The translations under genes and the position numbers were made by a program. The notes below the pieces were generated by a model. That model saw nothing but the letters and a program-made list of their open reading frames with translations. It made no database searches and was not told the origin of the DNA. From Arsukibacterium indicum (GTDB taxonomy: Bacteria > Pseudomonadota > Gammaproteobacteria > Enterobacterales > Alteromonadaceae), in the NCBI RefSeq assembly GCF_019100565.1, contig NZ_JAHRID010000004.1, positions 62,001 to 126,000 of the forward strand: a DNA stretch of 64,000 nt, read 5' to 3'. Below, piece after piece: positions 38,539 to 47,625 of this stretch. Position 1 is the stretch's first letter. Every line of letters starts with the position of its first letter.

Positions 38539-38571
38539 CCAAAAGCAACACAGATAAAGGTATTAAGTAGT

Positions 38572-39600
38572 ATGGCGGTTGCGCTAAGCAGGGCAGAGCT
38601 GATCTTAAAGCTGATAGTAGAGCAATATCTGGTGGACGGTATGCCGGTATCCAGCAAGCTTATTGCCGAAAATCAGGCGCTGGATGTCAGCTCAGCTACC
38701 GTACGAAATACCATGGTGCAATTAGAGCAGCAGGGGTTGATCCGCTCACCTCACACCTCGGCCGGCCGGGTACCTACTACCAGTGGTATCCGCTTATTTA
38801 TTGATAAAATGCTTACCATGCAGCCGCTTAGTGGCCGCTGGCAAGCCGAAATTCAGCGTCGGCTGGTGCCTACCCTGCCGGTGTCGCTGTTGTGTCAGCA
38901 AGCCGGCCAGCTACTTACCAATCTGACGGGTTGTGTTGCTATTATCAGTGCGCCCAAAGCCAGTGGCCGTGAAGTCAGACAAATTGATCTGGTGCGGCTT
39001 ACCAGTGACCGCTTGTTACTGGTGGTGATTGATGAAGACGGTGATATTCTGCACCGGGTGCTTGATTGTGCCCAGAGTATTGACAGCAGTACACTGGGTA
39101 AAGTGCTGTGTCTGTTAAATGCAGCGCTGGCAAATGGCCAGTGGCAGGATGGTATTGCCCGGCTTGCCAGTATTGCCAGGAACGAAACCGGTTGCAGCCA
39201 GCTTTTGATAAACAATGTGCTGGGGCAACTTAGTCTGGATGAGTTTTTGCAGCATCAACCGCTGATTTTTGGTCAGCATCAGTTACTGCTAAGCCCTGAG
39301 TACCAGCATAACCAGGCGTTGCAACAGGTTTTTCAGATGTTGGAACAACCAACAGGCCTGATTAACTTGCTACAGAAGGTAACGACAGACGAACATCCAA
39401 AGCTTATTCTGGGAAAAGAGTCCGGCTTTGTCGAGCTGGCACCGGTCAGTGTGATTAGTCAGCGTTATCAGGCTCACCCTCATCGCTTTATTGCGTTGCT
39501 TGGACCAAGACGGATGAATTACGCCAGCTTGGTGCCACTGGTGGAAGCCTGTGCTCATCGCTTAAATTTAAACTTGAATCGACAAAATCCATCCCCATAA
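38572..39600 (+). CDS. hrcA: Heat-inducible transcription repressor HrcA
   Basis: Repressor of 342 residues. The N-terminal winged helix covers about 1-75, with [18 protein letters not shown] and [20 protein letters not shown] as hallmarks. The C-terminal GAF-like domain follows. HrcA classically binds CIRCE elements ahead of groESL and dnaKJ operons. It is co-oriented with grpE 30 bases downstream. dnaK is not in the window. Confidence 0.93.
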   Translation: MAVALSRAELILKLIVEQYLVDGMPVSSKLIAENQALDVSSATVRNTMVQLEQQGLIRSPHTSAGRVPTTSGIRLFIDKMLTMQPLSGRWQAEIQRRLVPTLPVSLLCQQAGQLLTNLTGCVAIISAPKASGREVRQIDLVRLTSDRLLLVVIDEDGDILHRVLDCAQSIDSSTLGKVLCLLNAALANGQWQDGIARLASIARNETGCSQLLINNVLGQLSLDEFLQHQPLIFGQHQLLLSPEYQHNQALQQVFQMLEQPTGLINLLQKVTTDEHPKLILGKESGFVELAPVSVISQRYQAHPHRFIALLGPRRMNYASLVPLVEACAHRLNLNLNRQNPSP

Positions 39601-39629
39601 TAGACCTACTTTCATTTGGAGTAGTTAGC

Positions 39630-40223
39630 ATGACAGAGCAAGCAAAGCCGAACGAGCAGGCTGAAGAGATGAAACAGGATACACCACAGCCGGAAAACAC
39701 GGCTAATGAGCAGGCTGACACTGTTGAATTATCTGGTGAACAAGCGATAATTTCTAAGCTGGAAGCTGAATTGGCCCAGGCTCAGGCTAAGCTGGCCGAT
39801 CAGCAGGATTTAATGTTGCGCATTAAAGCAGATGCTGAAAATGCCCGTCGTCGTGCCAGTCAGGATGTTGAAAAAGCCCATAAATTTGCCCTGGAAAAGT
39901 TTGCAGGTGATTTATTGCCGGTAGTTGATAATCTGGAGCGGGCGCTTGGTTTCATTAACCGTGAAGATGAAGCCTTTGCCGGTATTGTTGAAGGGGTGGA
40001 GCTGACGATGAAAAGCTTCCTGGATACGGTTGCCAAATACGGTGTCCAGCAAATTGACCCACAAGGCCAGCCATTTAACCCGGATCAGCATCAGGCAATG
40101 ACCATTCAACCGTCAGCTGATGTCGCACCTAATACCGTGACTTTTGTAATGCAAAAAGGCTATGAACTCAATGGCCGTTTATTGCGTCCGGCGATGGTCG
40201 GTGTGTCAAAAGCACCAGAATAA
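39630..40223 (+). CDS. grpE: Nucleotide exchange factor GrpE
   Basis: DnaK co-chaperone of 197 residues. The acidic N-terminus is disordered and is followed by a long coiled coil with [20 protein letters not shown]. The C-terminal beta domain includes [20 protein letters not shown] and [20 protein letters not shown]. Release of ADP from DnaK is its role. It follows hrcA and ends at an intrinsic terminator. Confidence 0.97.
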   Translation: MTEQAKPNEQAEEMKQDTPQPENTANEQADTVELSGEQAIISKLEAELAQAQAKLADQQDLMLRIKADAENARRRASQDVEKAHKFALEKFAGDLLPVVDNLERALGFINREDEAFAGIVEGVELTMKSFLDTVAKYGVQQIDPQGQPFNPDQHQAMTIQPSADVAPNTVTFVMQKGYELNGRLLRPAMVGVSKAPE

Positions 40224-40233
40224 ATGAATTAAT

Positions 40234-40259
40234 AAAAAACCGGCGAAAGCCGGTTTTTT
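40234..40259. terminator. Intrinsic terminator after grpE
   Basis: AAAAAACCGGC, loop GAAA, GCCGGTTTTTT: a strong stem with A-run and T-run, so it works in both directions. It serves grpE and the convergent acetylesterase gene. Confidence 0.93.
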
Positions 40260-40264
40260 ATTAA

Positions 40265-41020
40265 TTATAACAGCTCCCGATAAACATAAGCGGCCAAGGG
40301 ATGTTGCTGTGCTTTTAAATCCCGGACAAAAAACTGGGCTATTTTGCTGGCGCCCTGCACGCTCAGATGGGTGTTGTCAGTGGTACCGTCCGGGAACTTG
40401 GCATACAGATCCGGCGGCACCTGAATAAAATAAGGCTGTGCAGCGGCTTTACCCAGTTGCAGCCAGAAGTCACAGCTTTGCTGCTGTAAATCAAAAAAAC
40501 TCACCTCTGACTCACTGGCAACTTTAGCTGCAGCGTTGGCATAAGTGGCTAAATCACGTTTTAAGCTACCATCATCGGCAAAGTTGCGCCGGCAGATGGG
40601 GCTGGCCAGCATTGGTATGCCGCCCTTTGCGCGCACGTCGGTAATAAACTGCTGCAGGAAACGTTGATAGTCGCCGTCAGCTGCTGCATACCGGGCTGGA
40701 TCCGACTGTTTGGAGTCGTTATGCCCAAACTGGATCAGTACATAATCACCTTTACCCAGCTCGCTTAACAGCAATTGCCAGCGGCCTTCGTTTAAAAAAC
40801 GGCGGGTGCTGCGACCATTCGCTGCATGGTTAACAATAGTTAGTTGCGGCGTTAAAAACTGTGGTAAAAGCTGACCCCAGCCGCGCTCAGGATAGGCCAG
40901 GTTGGGTTTGTCCGACATGGTCGAGTCACCGACCAGGTGCAGTTTAACCCGTTTCAGTTCACTGGCCTGCAGTGGCAGCAGCACTAAGATGCTCAGACAC
41001 AAGCACACCAGGCTTTTCAT
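40265..41020 (-). CDS. Rhamnogalacturonan acetylesterase (CE12-like)
   Basis: Exported SGNH-type esterase of 251 residues (signal peptide ending near LQASE). The catalytic GDS is in LHLVGDSTMSD (about 28-38), the oxyanion Asn in FGHND, and the Asp/His pair in DNTHLSVQG. It removes acetyl groups from rhamnogalacturonan backbones, exposing them to GH105 and other enzymes. AAGGAG precedes the ATG. It follows the GH105-fusion gene by three bases and is probably in an operon with it. Confidence 0.88.
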   Translation of the reverse strand: MKSLVCLCLSILVLLPLQASELKRVKLHLVGDSTMSDKPNLAYPERGWGQLLPQFLTPQLTIVNHAANGRSTRRFLNEGRWQLLLSELGKGDYVLIQFGHNDSKQSDPARYAAADGDYQRFLQQFITDVRAKGGIPMLASPICRRNFADDGSLKRDLATYANAAAKVASESEVSFFDLQQQSCDFWLQLGKAAAQPYFIQVPPDLYAKFPDGTTDNTHLSVQGASKIAQFFVRDLKAQQHPLAAYVYRELL

Positions 41021-41023
41021 CGG

Positions 41024-43504
41024 CTACTCCTTTTCACTGCTGAGCAATTTAGCTATCTGCACGCCGGCCATAATAAAAGGCCCGTTTGCTTTGGCATCGT
41101 TCCGAAAAACCGGCTCGCTCATATAGTAGTGATAACTGCCATCACGGCCAAAGCCCAGTCCGGCAACCTGCACAGTATTAACCAGACTGATACTGTTATC
41201 AGGGTGGACCAGAATAAACTCATCCAGCAGGCCCCGATACGCTTTTAATGCTGTTGCCCGGTACCGGCTGTCTAGATAACCATTATTGACTCCTTTAGCA
41301 AAAAAGTAAGTGATCATGCTACTGGCTGACGACTCTGAATAATTACCCGCTGCGTTGGGTTTATCCAGGATCTGATACCATACGCCGCTGTCAGCGTCCT
41401 GCACTTTTACCAATGCCTCTGCCAGCTCGGCAGTCATGTCTAACAGGGGTTGGCGTAGCGCAGTTTGCTGCTCGGGAATAATCTCCAGTACATCCACCAG
41501 TGCCATTGCCAGCCAGCCTAAACCGCGGCCCCAGAACTGACTGGCCAGACCGGTTTCTTTATCGGCCCAGTTTTGCTCGCGGGCTTCATCCCAGGCGTGA
41601 TAATACAAACCAGTTGCGGGATCACGCAGCTTGTCGCGACTAACGGTAAATTCTTTTACTACTTCAGCAAAGGCATGGCCATCCTCAAAGGCACTACTGT
41701 AACTGGCCAGAAACGGCATACCCATATAAACGCCATCGAGCCAGAGTTGATGAGGGTAGATTTTTTTATGCCAGAATGCCCCTTCACTGGTGCGCGGATG
41801 CTCTGCAAGCTGCCGGCGCAGTAATTCCAGTGCTTTTTTATAGTGAGGCTGCTGATTGCGCTGATATTCGCGCAATAACATATTGCCGGTATTTAAGCTG
41901 TCGATGTTGTAATTGCTGATGTTATAGGTGCGGATATCGCCGTCTTCGGTAATAAAAGAACCGATAACGTCAGTTAATACCTGCTGCCATTCAGGGTTGG
42001 GCCGTAGTTGCAGCAGGTCGTCATAGGCTTGCAGCTGCAAACCGGTAGTATATTCCCATTTACTTGGCCGTTGGCGTTCGTAATCCCAGCCGCCGTAGGC
42101 ATAAAATGGTGTTTGCCGGGTCATTTCACTTTGTGCTAACCGCTCACTCCAGTTTAATGCGACCTCTGCTGTCAACGGGCCGGACTTTTGCTGCTGTCCT
42201 AAAGCTGTTTTCAGGCTTTGTCTTGGTGTCAGGGTCAGCTGTTCAGCTTGTTGCTGCAGATAGCGGACAAATTCTGCTTCACTGCCGATGCCACCGGGTT
42301 CGCCGTCCCAGGCCGCCAGAAAGTAATATTCCAACTCATTACCTGCCGGACGCATTACCGCAACATGACTGTTGTTATCTTCAGTTTGATTAAGTAATTG
42401 GCCACGTTTAAACAATACAGCCATACCCAGCTTGCTGTCTGGGGCCGATAAGCTTTGGTTGCCCCAGGTGGCGAGATATGTCCAGGCATGACCAGTAATA
42501 TCAAGGTTGCCCTGCAGCACTTTGGTATCAGGTAGTTTAACCAGACCAATAGCCATGTTATCTAACGGCTCGCTCAGGGTCAGACGGGTGTTAACCAGGC
42601 GGGAGCCTGCTGTCATGCTTAAATCAGCCGTCAGGTTCACGGTTTTGCCAGCAATTTGCCAGTTCTGATACTGAATTTGCAACGCTGAATAAAGCGGGCC
42701 ATTTTCAATGACTTTGGCAGTATGGCCGCTAACTTCAGAAACCAGTTGCACTTGCTTGTCGTCCCAGTAGCCGAAGCCACCCGCGCCGAGTGACTTGCCT
42801 ACTTTTAAGATATCCATACCCCAGTCAGCCAATTCATGATAAGACTGATAGCCGTCCTGACCAACATTCTGCAGCACCAACTCTGCGGTCTGTTTACCGA
42901 AAATATCAAAGCCATTTCGCCAATCGAGGTAAATGCGGTAACCCACCTTGTCAGACTCAATGCCCGGCCCTTCGTAACGGATCCATTCTGAGTGATCCGT
43001 ATATTGGGCGGGCGGTGTCAGCTCAGTTACATTCTGAAAGGTACCGCCAATATATTTAGCATCTTGCCACTGGCCGCCTACTTTGTGGGATATTTCAGCT
43101 TGTGTCTGCGCCGGCCATTGGCTGGTAGCAAATAGCGTTGGGTTATGCTCAATAGTCAGGCTTTGCGCCGTGGTACCGGCTAATACTAACGGCAGAAATA
43201 ACGTGTCATTCTTGCCATCGCCGGTGCGGTCAATCAACTGCGAGGGGATAATCTCACCAGCAACCTTTGCTACCAGAGTTTGTGCCTCTGCGGCTGTTAC
43301 ACCTAAGTCGGCAAAGGGTAAATACAGGGTTTCAGTGCGCTCAAAAGTTGAGGGGTTGGCAACTTTCAGGGAGGCAATACTGCGACTGGTGTTGCTGCCG
43401 GCATCGGCATCAATCTGTTGTTGCGTGGGTGGTGTTGCCGGGTTGCAGCCTGCCAGTATCGCCAGGCTAACGGTGGCCAGAGAATATCGAAGATATTTAT
43501 TCAC
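41024..43504 (-). CDS. DUF4861-GH105 fusion lipoprotein
   Basis: Protein of 826 residues with a lipobox ending LAGC (about Cys20). The N-terminal part (about 45-430) resembles DUF4861, and the C-terminal part (about 465-820) is GH105, with HKKIYPHQLWLDGVYMGMPF near 577 and WGRGLGWLAMALVDVL near 655. GH105 enzymes hydrolyse unsaturated galacturonyl or rhamnogalacturonyl oligosaccharides to give 5-keto-4-deoxyuronate. DUF4861 and GH105 are usually separate neighbouring genes. GTG start with AGGTG upstream. Domain boundaries are by eye. Confidence 0.85.
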   Translation of the reverse strand: MNKYLRYSLATVSLAILAGCNPATPPTQQQIDADAGSNTSRSIASLKVANPSTFERTETLYLPFADLGVTAAEAQTLVAKVAGEIIPSQLIDRTGDGKNDTLFLPLVLAGTTAQSLTIEHNPTLFATSQWPAQTQAEISHKVGGQWQDAKYIGGTFQNVTELTPPAQYTDHSEWIRYEGPGIESDKVGYRIYLDWRNGFDIFGKQTAELVLQNVGQDGYQSYHELADWGMDILKVGKSLGAGGFGYWDDKQVQLVSEVSGHTAKVIENGPLYSALQIQYQNWQIAGKTVNLTADLSMTAGSRLVNTRLTLSEPLDNMAIGLVKLPDTKVLQGNLDITGHAWTYLATWGNQSLSAPDSKLGMAVLFKRGQLLNQTEDNNSHVAVMRPAGNELEYYFLAAWDGEPGGIGSEAEFVRYLQQQAEQLTLTPRQSLKTALGQQQKSGPLTAEVALNWSERLAQSEMTRQTPFYAYGGWDYERQRPSKWEYTTGLQLQAYDDLLQLRPNPEWQQVLTDVIGSFITEDGDIRTYNISNYNIDSLNTGNMLLREYQRNQQPHYKKALELLRRQLAEHPRTSEGAFWHKKIYPHQLWLDGVYMGMPFLASYSSAFEDGHAFAEVVKEFTVSRDKLRDPATGLYYHAWDEAREQNWADKETGLASQFWGRGLGWLAMALVDVLEIIPEQQTALRQPLLDMTAELAEALVKVQDADSGVWYQILDKPNAAGNYSESSASSMITYFFAKGVNNGYLDSRYRATALKAYRGLLDEFILVHPDNSISLVNTVQVAGLGFGRDGSYHYYMSEPVFRNDAKANGPFIMAGVQIAKLLSSEKE

Positions 43505-43580
43505 AATAAAACACCTGTTTAACTAATACGATGATCCGTCTGAAAAAAATCGGGCCATCCCTGGCTCGCGAAGGTACTAA

Positions 43581-43609
43581 GCGACAAACCACCGGGGGAA
43601 GTTTGTCGC
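43581..43609. repeat. Inverted repeat GCGACAAAC/GTTTGTCGC
   Basis: Nine-base arms (43581-43589 and 43601-43609) surround CACCGGGGGAA. Beside it at 43553-43570 is GCCATCCCTGGCTCGCGAA, whose complement (GAGCCAGGGATGG) resembles the conserved part of the structured repeat seen elsewhere. It may be a decayed member or an independent stem-loop. Confidence 0.5.
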
Positions 43610-43615
43610 CGGGAG

Positions 43616-43640
43616 AAAAAGCAGGCCACGAGGGCCTGCT
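43616..43640 (-). terminator. Intrinsic terminator of tonB receptor gene
   Basis: On the minus strand, stem GCAGGCC/GGCCTGC with loop CTCGT is followed by a T-run. It lies eight bases past the receptor stop codon. Confidence 0.85.
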
Positions 43641-43648
43641 GCTTTGCG

Positions 43649-46420
43649 TCAGAACTTGTACTGGGCACCCAGATAATATTGACGACCGGTACCATGGTAA
43701 TAGGTTAAGCGGTTACCGCTTGAATCTACCCATTGATCATCTACTTCATCACTCAGGTTCAGGGCTTCAAAACTGACTTTCCATTTGTCAGTCAATTGAT
43801 AGGCCAGAGCTGCATCAATATTGCGGGTCGCATTGGTGCCTTCCATATCATTATTGTTGCGGCCCAGTGCATTGGTTAAGTACTTGTCACGATAGGCCAT
43901 GGACACCCGGGCACTGAATTTATCATCTTCATAGTACAAGGTGGCACTGTGGGTATTCTGCGACAAGCCCTGTAAGTCACGGGTAGCCAGAATCTGGCCA
44001 TCTGCATTTACATAATCCAACTGCGCTTTTACGTAGGTAAAGTTACCGATAAAACCAAAGCGGTTCCAGAATTCCGGTAAAAAGGTAAACGGCATCTGGT
44101 ACTGAATTTCAAAGCCATATAAATCACCACCAGGGCCATTTAGCGGGGTATTGGTTTCCCATTGATCGTTTTCAGTACAACCGGTTGCGGCACCGTAACC
44201 CGGGCCGGCATTACAGGCATCAATAGCTGCCTGAATAGGTAAGCCGGTTTCAGTAAAAGGTTTGGTTTCACGCAAGCCCTGCACATAACTGTCGATTTCT
44301 TTACGGAATACGGCGACACCTAGCAGCGATTCATTGTCAAAGTACAGCTCTAAACCTAAATCGTAGGTTTTAGCCTTAGTCGGTTCAAGGGTTGGGTTAC
44401 CGCCACTAATGCTGCGGGCACCACCAGAAACGGAGACTGAAACATTGGGCCGGATACTTGCCAGGCCGGCGCGGGCCATTACTTCTGCATAACCAAAGCG
44501 GATAAGGACATCGTCTATTGGTTCAAATACCAGGTTAAGTGATGGCAAAAACTCGTTGTAATCGTGCTCAGCAGTAACCAGTTCCTGCGTACCACCAACA
44601 GTTGCCCAGGCGGTTGAAGACTGATCGGTGCGAACATAGCGACCGCCAACATCGCCACGGATGGTGGTATCGCCAATTTCAGTATCAAAAGCCAGCTGCA
44701 GGTAGGCACCTAAGGTGTCTTCTTCAGCTGAGTAATTATCTACCCGGCGAAAATCAGTGCTGACTTCAAATTCGCCGGTATTACTGTAAATGTTGTAACG
44801 GGCATCAATTGCCGCCAGATCCGGGATAAGCCATGGGCCCTGTGAGCCAAGGCCAGAGTCGTAGCTCGCAATAAGATCCGGGGTCATTACAATGCCGGCG
44901 GCATTTTCAGAGCTACGTCTTGCTTCGCGGGTTTCAAACTCAAAGGTTTTATAATGCAAACCACCGCGTAAGGTCAGGCTGTCGCTCAGAGCATATTCCA
45001 GATTAACTGCCGCGTTATCAAAGGTATTTTCTGCACCCAGTGGCCGTAACCGCACACTGTTGGTGGCCCAGCCTGTCGGGTCATAAACCTCGGCGCCAAA
45101 GAGCAAGTCCGGAGCTGAACGCTTTGCTCCACGGTAGTCGTAACTGAAGTCTACTCCACGTTTTTCCATGACTACGGTGGTTTGGATCGGGTTATCAAAC
45201 TCTGATTTTGCCCGGCCAATCATACCGTCAATTTTTAAATCATCGGTCAGCTGATGCTGGCCCGATAAGGTAAATTGCAGAAAGTCGGTGGATAATTCAT
45301 CGTAACGGTTTTCGTTACGTACCACGGCATTTTCAAACGATGCATATGTGACAGTGTTGGTGTTATCGACTTCATAGTCGAGCACGTTCATTGCCGCGCC
45401 AATAGCATTATTGTTTAATATGCCCTGGGTAAACACTTCATTGCGGGTTGAGTCGTCTTTTGAATACAACACGTCGAGATTAAAACGGGTTTCCATGGTC
45501 GGCCGGAATTCAAAAGCGGCAGCCACACCGGTGCGTTTGACATTGTGAGTATATGAGTCATAACGTGGCAACCGGGGCCGGAATGCATCATTAATTTCCT
45601 GCAACTGAGGGGCATCAGCACTGCCCTGGTAACTGCCAAAATCATTGCTGTTATCCCAGCGTACGGTACTGGCGCCTTCGTCAATAATATTCCGCTCAGA
45701 AAACGCTGCTGAAATCAGATAACCAAAGGTGCTGTCTTCATTAATATTGCTGAATAAAAAAGAGGCTTTAGGATCAACTTCTTCTGACAAGTCGTTGTAA
45801 CCAGCTTGCACATTAGCGGCAAAGGTCAGTGCGTCATAATCAAACGGACGCGCAGTGCGCAAGTCAACGGTGGCACCTAACGACCCCTCTTCAACATTAG
45901 CTGAAGCGGTTTTGCGTACTGTTAACTCGCTGAATAAATCAGATGAAAAGGTGTTAAAGTCAAAGCCACGCCCGCGGTTTGCCCCACCGACAGCGTCAGT
46001 ACCGCCACTGGTAGATTGTGCTTCCATACCGTTTATCCGGACCCGGGTAAAGTCAGGGCCCAGGCCACGAACTGAAATTTGCCGGCCTTCACCGGCTACC
46101 CTGCTAATTGCAACACCCGGCAGTCGTTGCAGTGACTCGGCTAAGTTTAAATCAGGAAAATCAGCGATGTCTTCAGCTTTAATGGTATCGGTAGCACCCG
46201 TGGCAAAGCGCTTCTGATTCAGTGCGCTGGCCAGACTGCCCCGGAAACTGCCAACTACCGAAATGACTTCAATCTGTTCTTCCTGAGCCTGTTCAGCAGC
46301 TTGTTCGTCGGTTTGCTGGGCCAGCACCGATGGGGATGCGCTCAGCATTGTCGCCATACCTGCCAGTGTCAGTGCCCGTACCAGTTTGGTAGGGCGAAAT
46401 TGCGTGTTGCGATAAGCCAT
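43649..46420 (-). CDS. TonB-dependent outer-membrane receptor
   Basis: Receptor of 923 residues with a signal peptide ending VLAQ. The plug domain includes IKAEDIADFPDLNLAESLQR and ISVRGLGPDFTRVRINGMEA. The C-terminus ends YYLGAQYKF, the barrel insertion signal with terminal Phe. The family (CirA/FecA-like, with IEVISVVGSFRGSLASALNQ) commonly imports oligosaccharides in Alteromonadales. Pectin oligomers are inferred from the surrounding genes. It is divergent from kduD, with two palindromic operator-like sites in the intergenic region. GAGGTG precedes the ATG. Confidence 0.9.
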   Translation of the reverse strand: MAYRNTQFRPTKLVRALTLAGMATMLSASPSVLAQQTDEQAAEQAQEEQIEVISVVGSFRGSLASALNQKRFATGATDTIKAEDIADFPDLNLAESLQRLPGVAISRVAGEGRQISVRGLGPDFTRVRINGMEAQSTSGGTDAVGGANRGRGFDFNTFSSDLFSELTVRKTASANVEEGSLGATVDLRTARPFDYDALTFAANVQAGYNDLSEEVDPKASFLFSNINEDSTFGYLISAAFSERNIIDEGASTVRWDNSNDFGSYQGSADAPQLQEINDAFRPRLPRYDSYTHNVKRTGVAAAFEFRPTMETRFNLDVLYSKDDSTRNEVFTQGILNNNAIGAAMNVLDYEVDNTNTVTYASFENAVVRNENRYDELSTDFLQFTLSGQHQLTDDLKIDGMIGRAKSEFDNPIQTTVVMEKRGVDFSYDYRGAKRSAPDLLFGAEVYDPTGWATNSVRLRPLGAENTFDNAAVNLEYALSDSLTLRGGLHYKTFEFETREARRSSENAAGIVMTPDLIASYDSGLGSQGPWLIPDLAAIDARYNIYSNTGEFEVSTDFRRVDNYSAEEDTLGAYLQLAFDTEIGDTTIRGDVGGRYVRTDQSSTAWATVGGTQELVTAEHDYNEFLPSLNLVFEPIDDVLIRFGYAEVMARAGLASIRPNVSVSVSGGARSISGGNPTLEPTKAKTYDLGLELYFDNESLLGVAVFRKEIDSYVQGLRETKPFTETGLPIQAAIDACNAGPGYGAATGCTENDQWETNTPLNGPGGDLYGFEIQYQMPFTFLPEFWNRFGFIGNFTYVKAQLDYVNADGQILATRDLQGLSQNTHSATLYYEDDKFSARVSMAYRDKYLTNALGRNNNDMEGTNATRNIDAALAYQLTDKWKVSFEALNLSDEVDDQWVDSSGNRLTYYHGTGRQYYLGAQYKF

Positions 46421-46561
46421 TTGTGTTCACCTCGTCCTGATTTGTCTTGTTATCTTAGCCTGAGTCATGCCCGGCATTTTTAGATTTATTTCAGGAGCAA
46501 ACCAGTTTGCTGCCTGTTGATTTGTTTAATTCGTTATTCGTTCTATACTGCATTAACGCTT

Positions 46562-46610
46562 TGTCTACCGGTGGCAAAAAAAGCTTGCAATTTTATGCCA
46601 CCGATGGCAA
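46562..46610. promoter_or_regulatory. Paired LacI-type operators, tonB-kduD region
   Basis: Site A is TGTCTACCGGTGGCAA (46562-46577) and site B is ATGCCACCGATGGCAA (46595-46610). They match the perfect palindrome TTGCCACCGGTGGCAA at 13 and 14 of 16 positions. Centres are 33 bp apart, as at 53264-53312. They lie within the 422-base tonB-kduD gap, which also holds a T-rich tract (46700-46745) and a near-palindrome TGTTTCATATATGAACA (46747-46763). Confidence 0.75.
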
Positions 46611-46842
46611 AAAGCTAACACCATCAACTAAAATCTGTCAATTAGTGGTTTAAATAAAATCAGCTTAAATTGTAACAAAAGCACGCCAGATTTAATTAAG
46701 TTGTTGTTTATAATGTTTTTTGTTTGTTTTTTTTTATTTTTTGCACTGTTTCATATATGAACAATTGATGGCAGATGCAACCAGCTATTGACTGGCAAAC
46801 AATGGCGCTTTATTCCAACGATTTCAGAAAATGGAGGCACTG

Positions 46843-47601
46843 ATGACAGCATTATTTTCCCTGACAGGGCAACGAGCCTTAGTTACCGGAGCAAGTCGCG
46901 GTTTGGGCCAGGCCATAGCCGTGGCATTGGCGGCGGCAGGCGCAGAACTTATTTGTACCAGTTCAGCAGTAGGTGGGTGTCAGGAAACTGTGCAGAAAAT
47001 CATTGCCGGGGGCGGTAAAGCAACCGCTCTGGCTGCTGATTTAAGCGATGAGAAGGTAGTGGAAAAGCTGGCGGCAGATGCATTGGCGACCGGTCAGATT
47101 GATATTCTGGTTAATTGTGGCGGTACGATTTTCCGGGCACCGGCCCACCAGTTTCCCATGCAGGAGTGGCATAAAGTGATCGCGGTCAACTTAGATGCCG
47201 CCTTTCTACTGAGCCAGCGTATTGGCGCCGCCATGATCGCGCGTAAGCAAGGGAAAATAATCAATATTGCGTCGATGCTGTCTTACAGCGGTGGTATTAC
47301 GGTACCCGCCTATACTGCCAGTAAACACGCGATTGCCGGTGTAACCAAAGCACTGGCGAATGAATGGGCCCAGCATAACATTCAGGTAAATGCGATAGCC
47401 CCTGGCTATTTTCGGACCGATAACACTGCTGCGCTGCAAGCCGATACTGAGCGTAATGCCGCGATTACCGCGCGAATTCCTGCCGCCCGCTGGGGCGAGC
47501 CGGAAGATTTGGCCGGTGCGGCAGTTTTTCTGGCCTCCCGTGCCAGTGATTATGTTAATGGACATTTACTGGCGGTGGATGGTGGCTGGCTGGCCCGCTG
47601 A
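46843..47601 (+). CDS. kduD: 2-dehydro-3-deoxy-D-gluconate 5-dehydrogenase KduD
   Basis: Short-chain dehydrogenase of 252 residues. It reduces 2,5-diketo-3-deoxygluconate to 2-keto-3-deoxygluconate. NAD-binding GASRGLGQA and catalytic YTASKHAIAG (YxxxK) with Ser in INIASMLSYSGG are visible. ATG 46843 is preferred: GGAGGCACTG precedes it, and MTALFSLTGQRALVTG aligns with the known KduD start. First gene of kduD-kduI-dctPQM-iclR-lacI. Confidence 0.93.
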   Translation: MTALFSLTGQRALVTGASRGLGQAIAVALAAAGAELICTSSAVGGCQETVQKIIAGGGKATALAADLSDEKVVEKLAADALATGQIDILVNCGGTIFRAPAHQFPMQEWHKVIAVNLDAAFLLSQRIGAAMIARKQGKIINIASMLSYSGGITVPAYTASKHAIAGVTKALANEWAQHNIQVNAIAPGYFRTDNTAALQADTERNAAITARIPAARWGEPEDLAGAAVFLASRASDYVNGHLLAVDGGWLAR

Positions 47602-47625
47602 ATTTTAAATTTCTAAGAGGTGATT

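Noticed and set aside
46700..46745. T-rich tract as an intrinsic terminator
   Set aside because: No stem precedes it on either strand and no gene ends nearby; more likely AT-rich promoter-proximal DNA.
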